This document shows, one piece after another, positions 57,309-64,000 of a DNA stretch of 64,000 bases. Source of the stretch: Congeria kusceri. Its lineage: Eukaryota; Mollusca; Bivalvia; Myida; Dreissenidae. A program made the translations under genes and the position numbers. A model generated the notes under the pieces. That model did not search any database and was not told the DNA's origin. It worked only from the letters and a program-made list of their open reading frames with translations. Positions within the stretch are counted from its first letter, which is position 1, and every line of letters begins with the position of its first letter. The stretch is taken from contig CM051028.1 in NCBI GenBank assembly GCA_027627225.1, positions 17,719,701-17,783,700 of the forward strand, in the 5' to 3' direction.

Positions 57309-57928
57309 TTACAACATGTAGCATATAACATCGCCCAACTGGACGATCTTCTCGCCCACCAACCATGGGTCTTCGACTGGAAATTCCTCCACAGACAGCT
57401 TTATAGAGTGGAAAAATGTTAGAGTGATCACATAAGTAGACTGTTTACGTTTCACTAGAATAATTACGGCTCGCTCTTCCTTACGAATTAGTTTCTCGTC
57501 ATATGAGTAAGAGGAAAAATCTATCGTCTCATATTCACCAAATGTACCCCAATCTGCAGATGGACTATTAGTAATGCGTATGATTTTGTTACTGTGATTA
57601 GTTTTGTCTTTGACTTCTTTTAACATCTCTCTAGCATTTAGAAAATCACGGTGAAATATACATGTAGCTCTGTCGCAGTTGTTAACTGAATCAAGCAAGT
57701 AATTGTTAACATATTGCCACTCATTTACGACTTTGTTGAAAGAAACACCAGTGCAAATGTTAACCTTTTAAGATGTCTCTGCAGACCATTCGGACTCCAC
57801 CTGAATATCATTGCAAAGCTCTGCAAACGATCGATTAAAGCAAAAATCTGGCTTTCCTCCATGATTGCCGTCCTTGAATCAGAGACGTCTATTTCTTTTG
57901 CCATAATTCTACTTTCAAAGAATGACAT
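57309..57928 (-). pseudogene. Unrecognised reading frame of about 206 codons with one frameshift
   Basis: ATG at 57928 opens MSFFESRIMAKEIDVSD and continues through MEESQIFALIDRLQSF to NGLQRHLK. Near 57768, at a CTTAAAAGG run, the frame must shift by one base to continue NICTGVSFNKVVNEWQYV, LLDSVNNCDRATCIFHRDF, AREMLKEVKDKTNH, and on to GDVICYML and TAA at 57309. Both halves have balanced, charged composition, so this looks like one intronless coding sequence of about 206 residues that is broken, or carries a sequencing error in an A run. No signal peptide or membrane segment is evident, and I recognise no domain. Confidence 0.45.
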
Positions 57929-57939
57929 CGAATGACAAT

Positions 57940-59765
57940 AAACGCTCTACACACCGCACATATACCCTTGCACGCGAAATCAATGATAAGCCCACTACAT
58001 TATTACCATAAACACTCTAAAATTAACTCAAAACCGTACTGTTGCAAGGTAATAAATTGAATGTGTGTATTTCTGTCCTTTTAAACCAATAACGACATAT
58101 CCAATGGGTACAGTTTGGAAATGTATCAACTAAATATCCAGCCTTTATCTAGAACAAGTGTCTGTAAAATTGGAAACACATTGCATATCATACGTGTAAC
58201 TTATGTTTAACAAATGTTTTATCCCATTACCGTGCGAACTTTGACAAAATGACACCGCGTGGGATAAAGTTGTATTTCTTGCGATCAGAAATACAAGCAA
58301 ACACCTGCAGTCTAAAACGTCATTTTGTTGATTTTCGTATTTCATTTCATGATTTTCGTGTTATTTCGGTAGTGTTTATTTTCAAAATAAATGCCAAAAA
58401 TACTGGGATATGGGATAAATAGAACACTAAGTGAGCGTTGATTAAATATAAGTTTATTTGCTTGGCACGAACAAATGTTCGCTACTAACCTATAGGAAAT
58501 ATTACATGACTGTGGTGTTCCGGTGGTTTGTATCGCTCAAGTTGATTGCGGGCCCGTGGTGTACAATTTTACACAATCAACGAGTGCGGTACAACACACC
58601 TAAACACCACAACCATGTAATATTCCATTTATTAAATACTACCTTACGATCAGACAAAAAAGAAAGAAATATGCAACGCAACAAATGATTTATTAATTCT
58701 GAACAAAATGACAACACAAAGAAACGCGCACGAATACATGTCGTTATGACGTCATTATGATATGTACATCTCAGACGCCTTCAATTGAAATGTTTATATC
58801 CAAGTCGTGTTTTCAAGAAAAAAAGTTGGACGTTTATATTTAATCGCTTAATTTAACAATAGTCGTTTTATCGTTTCGTTTACAATTAGATCTGGGTTTT
58901 TCCAATGTCGTTCTGAACGTTACGGACATTCACTTTACTGAAAGAAGTTAAAAGTAGTCGGTTTTTTTTCCAGTCGTTAAATACGGATATGTATTTCACA
59001 ATGTGAAATACGGAAATTCTATCTGACCGGTTGTATTTTATACTGAAAAAACATACCTGTATTTTAGTCAGAATATCTATATGTATATAATAAATTTATT
59101 TCTTGATAATTATAACATAATGACCACAATGACCGCAAAGCATACCACGATGTTCCTTACTGTTTGTCCAACTACTTGTGTATGTAGTTATGAATTTCTG
59201 ACTCCCTTTTTGCAATTAATTCACTAAAAAAATTTGATTCTGAACACGCTGCGTGAAAGTACTTGAATGTTGGTGTTTGCGACTAAATCTCAAATTTGGT
59301 TCTTAAAAGTAAAAAACAACAACATTAATCTTCTCTGCGATTCTGTGAATACGAAATCTGCGCTGCAAATCTTCAAGTACGAAATAAACAGCTTTGAACA
59401 TGTATGGTGTGTCTATTTTTGTGACATGTGTCAGTATATGTACGTTGTTATAGACAGAAGAAAAACGCAAAAGCGTTTTCAATATCACTTTATCGCGTTG
59501 TGTTCTCTCTATAAAAAGCTTTACATTTTAAGGACGTACGCGGCAGTTATTATGATTTTTTTGTTGTACATAGATTTTGGTGACATTTGGTGATTTGTTA
59601 CAGTATTCTTTTGCAGAGAAAAAATGTCCTCACACCTATAAATTCAGCAAGTAACGTTTTATGTCCATATACTCATCCAACGCATGACTTTGTTTAACAG
59701 ACGATATTCTTTGCTAAAATGTAATCGACGGAATTAATTTGTTTTCGTACAGTTTGTTTTCTGTC
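57940..59765. other. Intergenic DNA with a palindrome
   Basis: No gene supported. 58498-58624 is a foldback sequence (listed separately). One TGACGTCA lies at 58747-58754. Confidence 0.4.
58498..58624. mobile_element. Foldback MITE-like sequence
   Basis: AATATTACATGACTGTGGTG pairs with CACCACAACCATGTAATATT, and the inner blocks AAGTTGATTG and CAATCAACGA also pair. It is about 127 bp with no coding content. Confidence 0.75.
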
Positions 59766-59767
59766 TG

Positions 59768-60886
59768 TTACAGAGAAGATACTAGAAACCCTGAAAAAGA
59801 ACTCCAACCGTTTCCTTGCACGATCTCATTGCCGAAATCAATGTTTCGTACCCAGACCTCTTCGCCCGCGTTCACCTGAATAACGACAGTCTGACTGGAC
59901 GAATCCCATATAAAATGATCGCCGTGTAGTCTTGCTACAGTGGTACCAGAATGAACTATTTCTGCGTGAAAAGACGTGTCTTGATTCGAGTGTACAAGAG
60001 TAGTTGCAAACATGTAGATGCCGCTTACAGGGGCAATGAAAAGTCCGTGACCAGAATGATATCCACCGCCATGGTTGTTGATTACATGTTCGAAGATTAT
60101 GTTCTGATTTATACCAATGTTGCTTTGAGTGGTGTATTTTACAGCGGTAAATGCGACAATTTCGTTCGGAAGAAAACGCCGCATTCGAGCTGAAAGGAAT
60201 AGAAGTTTAAATTTATAGCATGTCTATCAGAACAATAACATATTTAATACACAAATATAAAGCCAATATTCTTAAGAAATGTGTAATCTTACGTCGGTGT
60301 GTAATTGTCGTATTTATATGGTCATCCTCCAAATCTTCAAGACGTTCCAAATACACAAGTCGATCTTGTTGTTCATTTAGGATTGTTTGTAGATTTTGTA
60401 TTTCTTTCTGTTGTTTCTCCGAGCGTATTTCGCACGAACTAATCTAAAACATTAACAGTCACTATGGTATTTTCGGATATCTTTATATTTTGAATTACTG
60501 AAGTGTGGATCTACATGTAACAAGTAATACAAATGTGTGTGTGTGCGCGCGTGCGTGCGTGCGTGAGTGTGTGAGTGTGCGTGTATGCGTGCGTGCGTGC
60601 GCGTTTGTACTTGGTACAATGCCCTTGTTTTGCGAGGTTTTCATTTTAGAATCCAAAGTAACATCAGTATAAACCTGTATAGTGTAAAATATCCATTATA
60701 AATTAGAAACGTGTATAAGAATGCTATTAATATTAGATCTATCTGACTTTAAAATGTAAAATTATTTTAGCACTGCATTTACTATAATAAGAAAATTACA
60801 CGGACCTGGTCTTGTTGATTTTGGATTGTTTGTAGATTTTGCAGTTCTTTCTGTTGTTTCTCGTAGCGTGTTTCGCACGAACTAAT
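59768..60886 (-). CDS. C1q domain-containing protein, gene 4 (first exon not found)
   Basis: The C1q exon is 60189-59768 (422 nt, same length as gene 2 exon 3). The coil exon is 60443-60293 (151 nt), with acceptor GTTTTAG and donor C|GTAAGA, phase 0 to 1. The C1q domain opens EIVAFTAVKYTTQ and has NIGINQNIIF, GLFIAPVSGIYMFATTLVH, SSSQTVVIQVN, GEEVWVRNIDFGN and WSSFSGFLV, with stop TAA at 59770-59768. The coil exon reads ISSCEIRSEKQQKEIQNLQ and QDRLVYLERLEDLED, with the conserved Cys. A second, closely similar coil exon lies upstream at 60886-60806 (81 nt, phase 0 to 0). If spliced in, it adds 27 residues in frame. No signal-peptide exon was found between 60887 and 62121, so the gene is incomplete or its first exon is diverged. 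Closest to gene 2. Confidence 0.8.
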
Positions 60887-61027
60887 CTAAAACATTAACC
60901 GTGACTATGGTATTTTCGGATATCTTTATATTTTGAATTACTGAAGTGTGGATCTACATGTAACAAGTAATAAAAATGTGTGTGTGTGCGCGCATGCGTG
61001 CGTGCGTGAGTGTGTGAGTGTGCGTAA
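60386..61027. repeat. Tandem duplication of coil exon plus intron segment
   Basis: 60386-60580 and 60820-61027 are near-identical in order: coil exon start, then the intron run CTATGGTATTTTCGGATATC, TGAAGTGTGGATCTACATGT, and a GTGTGTGCGCGC microsatellite. Differences are few, so the duplication is recent. It made the extra coil exon of C1qDC gene 4. Confidence 0.88.
60533..60606. repeat. (GT/GC)n microsatellite, first copy
   Basis: GTGTGTGTGTGCGCGCGTGC followed by GTGC and GTGA units. The second copy at about 60977-61025 belongs to the duplicated block. Confidence 0.9.
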
Positions 61028-61029
61028 GA

Positions 61030-62121
61030 TGGAGCTGTTTAGTTTGTCCTAATATGACGGTAGTAAACGGTGTCCTACGGTCCTCCTTTAGTGTCATTGC
61101 TGTTTCGCCATATGACGACACGGTGACGACACGGTGTTAAGGGACGAAAACCCGATGCAACAGTGCGAGTACACGATGCGCCCAAGCGATATTTATTTCG
61201 CTCGTTTCATCGTATTCTCACGCCGTCGCATTGTTTTCACGACGTCGCATCGTGTCTTCCACCGATCGCATCGTGACTACATTCCTTATTTCTCGCGTGT
61301 TCGTGCTTGCATATCCATAAGTCGAATGGGTGAAATAATGGTTGCCCTTACAGAAAACCGAAAAGACACGATTCAAACCTTTGCCGACAATTAGAAGCCG
61401 CGAAGACATACGGAATCTTGATTCTGCCAGTTATTTTGTCGCTTTGTAATCGCAACAACGAAACAAAGGTGTATGCTCCCATGTTGAGTTATATCTGTCA
61501 GGTGGTGCCTGGGTAAAATATAAATATCGGTGCGATATTCCAGATCATATCATGCATATTGTCCGGGCGAAGTTGCAACAACGCGACAATAAATTTTACA
61601 ACATTTAGGGCGATATTTATCGCCTAAATTCTAAATTTCGCGTATTAAACAATTTATCAGAGCGCAGAAGCGAAATGCACTCAGTCGTGTTGTCGCATCG
61701 TCGTCAAATTTAAATGGCACAATCAGAATTCCATAGACACGATTCACAGCTGCTACTCAAGATGTCATATGTTACTGTAACTTCTGGCGTATGGAACATA
61801 AAGATGATATTGGTTGATTTCAGTGTATGATCGTATTTTATTTCATTAGTGGTCATAGAAAACAAAATTTCCCGAGTGGCGTGGCCACGAGTGAAAGTGT
61901 AAAAGCTTTCCGCTGCAGCAGCCGCCTCCGACGCCGCCAAAAAGTAACCATTATATGTCGCCTTTTCAGGCGACACAAACATGATTATATTTAGAAACAA
62001 TTAATTGACTTATTATATGTCAATTTCAGTACATACAAACTAACACAATATTAACACTACAGATCATAGACATAAATTCCTATCTATATTATTTGCTCAA
62101 CTCCGTGAATGGGGTCTTTTT
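61030..62121. other. Possible transposon fragment and 3' flank of the 498-aa gene
   Basis: 61080-61300 is rich in CGATGCG, GTCGCATCG and CACGGTG words unlike the AT-rich flanks, and 61605-61629 holds a TAGGGCGATATTTATCGCCTA palindrome. This suggests a decayed element. An AATAAA on the minus strand at 61842-61837 could end the transcript of the 498-aa gene. The open frame 62000-61710 (-) is not recognised. Confidence 0.4.
61837..61842 (-). promoter_or_regulatory. Candidate polyadenylation signal of the 498-aa gene
   Basis: Minus-strand AATAAA about 280 nt after the stop at 62122. Confidence 0.4.
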
Positions 62122-63618
62122 TTAAAGCGTTTTCTTGGAATCCAGTTTGCTGACCAGTTCTGCACGAGTTTCTCTCTCCGAACTGGCATTAGCTAGTTTG
62201 CTGACATATTTACTGAGATTTCCACTTCTTTGCAGTATCGCCTTGGTTTGAGACTCGTGCTGTTTTATGCTGGCTTTGATTGAAGCCAGTTCCTGATATG
62301 TAATAGATGGTGACCGGAAAGACCGAACACGATCACGTGATGCTATATTGGATCCATTCGTTTTGACAACGTATCCAAATATTTTGGATTTCTTTGAGTA
62401 CTCGGTCAAGAACACTTGAGTTTTCTCAGTTGAGTTTTTCAGCGTCTCGTATGTCATTTCTTCAGTACCAGTAGGAGCACTTTTTGCACCCTGTCTCGTA
62501 ACCGGTCTGGTGTGGTCTGGACTGGTTAAACTTTTCAGATGCTCGTGGTCATCTTCTGACAGAGGGATAAGCTCGTCTTCATCGGCTTCCAGGAACGCTG
62601 AATCCGGTCTAGGTGTGCTCGTCTCGGGCCGCGGAAGATAGGGTGTTTCGCATTTGGTCGCTGTAATTTTTACCGATATAGGGGACATCTGCCCGCTGAC
62701 GGAAAGTTTATTTTCTGCAATGATCATACGTGTGGGCATTTCAGGCTGTGGTGACCGGGTCGTTCCTTTTGGTAGAATTATGTGGTTGACTTCTTGCGTA
62801 TGTTCAAACGTCACCTTTGGTGAACCATGAGCCACCTTGCTTAAAGAGGTATGAGGTCTGGTCAGAAATCTAGGAGAAGCCAATGCAGCGTTATTGTCGT
62901 TGTGAACGCTATATGACATGGGGCTTGACTGATGTGCACGACTGGGTTGTAAAGCAGGAGTCTGCATTCTGTCTGAAGGAGCTAAAACCGACTGCGGGCG
63001 AGAGGTAGCTCTTTGCAATGTATTGGTGAGTTTCGATGATCTGTCATCTGTTTCTATGTTACGGTCGCCTACTATTTGGTAATTGTCCATGTTATATCGA
63101 CCTTCGGCATCAAGACGCTCCACAAGCACGTGAGCATTCGTTTCTTCCTTTTCTTTCATAGCCTTCGTTTGCAAGTATCGCTCGCGTCTGGTTCGGCCAA
63201 TGTTCATTCCATCTTTTGCAAAGCTGTATGACTGTCTATAAGACTTAGCGGACATTGATGACGTCATTGAAGTTCCTGGTCTATCCTGATCTTCTTTCAA
63301 GTGATCCGGCGTTTTGCGAACTTCAAACACAGAATATGGTCTCTTTGGGCTCTGCTGTTTACGTAATGGCGTCACTGATCCTGGCGTTGTCGTCGTCGGC
63401 GGTGACGACGGAGACTCCTGTGGATCCACCTCCTTCTCCTGGCGTTCCTTTGCGTACAGAAGCAACTTGTAGAGCGAAGCCACGCACTCCTCCTCGAAGG
63501 CATCCTGTCGTCGTCGACTGTATTTAAAACCCCGTCGGATGGTGAGACACTTGTGTTCGAGCTCCCTCTGCAAGCTGAAGTTTCGGCCGAAAGCGATTTG
63601 CGCGCGATTGCTGTTCAT
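62122..63618 (-). CDS. Uncharacterised low-complexity protein, 498 aa
   Basis: The frame is open from 63711, but the likely start is the ATG at 63618 (MNSNRAQIAFGRNF). It has A at -3 and lies 16 nt after a good acceptor (TATTTTTCTATTTTAG at 63635 and above), so the upstream 31 codons are intron. The N-terminal 70 residues are basic and helical (LQRELEHKCLTIRRGFKYSR, then EEECVASLYKLLLYAKERQ). The middle is Ser/Thr/Pro-rich and probably disordered (SPSSPPTTTTPGSVTP). An acidic patch (EADEDELIPLSEDDHEH) follows, and the last 80 residues are helical (LASIKASIKQHESQTKAILQ). There is no signal peptide, membrane segment or catalytic motif that I recognise. At least one upstream exon must exist. The GC content is clearly above that of the flanks, as expected for real coding sequence. 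Confidence 0.85.
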   Translation of the reverse strand: MNSNRAQIAFGRNFSLQRELEHKCLTIRRGFKYSRRRQDAFEEECVASLYKLLLYAKERQEKEVDPQESPSSPPTTTTPGSVTPLRKQQSPKRPYSVFEVRKTPDHLKEDQDRPGTSMTSSMSAKSYRQSYSFAKDGMNIGRTRRERYLQTKAMKEKEETNAHVLVERLDAEGRYNMDNYQIVGDRNIETDDRSSKLTNTLQRATSRPQSVLAPSDRMQTPALQPSRAHQSSPMSYSVHNDNNAALASPRFLTRPHTSLSKVAHGSPKVTFEHTQEVNHIILPKGTTRSPQPEMPTRMIIAENKLSVSGQMSPISVKITATKCETPYLPRPETSTPRPDSAFLEADEDELIPLSEDDHEHLKSLTSPDHTRPVTRQGAKSAPTGTEEMTYETLKNSTEKTQVFLTEYSKKSKIFGYVVKTNGSNIASRDRVRSFRSPSITYQELASIKASIKQHESQTKAILQRSGNLSKYVSKLANASSERETRAELVSKLDSKKTL

Positions 63619-63639
63619 GGTGATTACTGAAGGGCTAAA

Positions 63640-64000
63640 ATAGAAAAATACTGGAATAAAAATTATCTCCATGCAAAGAAATAACGAGGCAAATGCATTA
63701 CAATGCTGCAAAACACAACCTTACAAGGAAATACGACACGAGAGAAGAATTTCCCAGTTATTTAATCAGTTCATTATTAATAAGTTCATTATTATTCATC
63801 TATTGAAGTTATATAGTAGAAAACATTTTAGAGTGATACAAATGCTAAACTATTATTATGAAACCATCAACAGACAAACACATTACAATGATGTACAGTG
63901 ACTTAATAAAATTAACTAAAAAATGTATTATAACTAGCAAATATAGTTAAAATATTTAAAGTGAGTCAAAATAGCAACAGCAAGTGCGTGTACTTGATTA
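63640..64000. other. Intron or 5' flank of the 498-aa gene
   Basis: AT-rich sequence following the acceptor at 63635. No coding exon is recognised before the window ends. Confidence 0.5.

Noticed and set aside
61710..62000. A 96-codon minus-strand frame with an Ala-rich stretch
   Set aside because: It overlaps the probable 3' UTR of the 498-aa gene, and no family is recognised; kept only as a note.
63619..63711. The first 31 codons of the longest open frame (start at 63711)
   Set aside because: A strong acceptor at 63635 and a good ATG context at 63618 make the upstream part intron; the hydrophobic run there is not a signal peptide of this protein.

Overview
The window looks like nuclear DNA of a bivalve mollusc. 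It is AT-rich and mostly intergenic, has spliced genes with GT/AG introns and AATAAA signals, and carries several secreted C1q-domain (C1qDC) genes, a family hugely expanded in bivalves. It also carries repeats of bivalve type: pearl-like elements with tandem cores of about 160 bp and ACGG-type tails, a tRNA-derived SINE, and a tyrosine-recombinase retroelement. I cannot name the species from sequence alone.

The host-gene theme is a C1qDC cluster. Three genes look complete: 11413-17085 (+), 39025-40132 (+) and 45376-46693 (+). Each has three exons: signal peptide plus start of a coil (exactly 141 nt in all three, phase 0), coiled-coil exon (157, 157 and 169 nt, ending in phase 1), and C1q exon. 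A fourth gene (59768-60886, -) has its C1q and coiled-coil exons, plus a duplicated coil exon, but I found no first exon. There are also dead copies: 41611-43312 (frameshift and stops), 33086-33492 (a decayed C1q exon), an orphan signal-peptide exon at 9507-9641 (-), and faint relics at 44.2-44.9 kb. Two subfamilies can be seen. The 39-kb gene, the 60-kb gene and the orphan exon are alike; the 45-kb gene and the 41.6-kb pseudogene are alike. The proteins would be secreted, probably oligomeric, lectin-like recognition molecules.

Other coding sequence: a 498-aa single-exon, low-complexity protein of unknown function (62122-63618, -), a frameshifted unknown reading frame (57309-57928, -), and a possible unrecognised exon (38505-38715, -).

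Mobile DNA, left to right: a dispersed repeat with CRE-like octamers (0.2-0.7 kb, second copy at 10.1-10.6 kb); a pearl-like element (1.76-2.66 kb); a 44-bp minisatellite (2.86-3.16 kb); a broken DDE-integrase gene (4.56-5.28 kb, -); a second pearl-like element (5.3-6.24 kb); a 4.09-kb TIR element filling intron 1 of the first C1qDC gene and itself holding a pearl-like element that is split by a 0.97-kb TIR element; a LINE 3' end (24.16-24.45 kb); hairpin MITEs (24.8-25.3 and 26.25-26.53 kb); a 6.0-kb PAT/Ngaro-type retroelement with split direct repeats (27.06-33.07 kb, -) just upstream of a C1q pseudo-exon; a short TIR element (36.3-36.9 kb); a SINE (37.05-37.26 kb); and repeat fields at 48.3-50.9 kb and 54.95-56.63 kb, the latter built on the palindromic word CCCATATGGG.

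The most notable points are the fixed exon architecture of the C1qDC cluster amid heavy transposon traffic, the complete split-direct-repeat structure of the retroelement with a 16-copy 26-bp minisatellite inside its recombinase gene, and the in-frame duplication of a coiled-coil exon.
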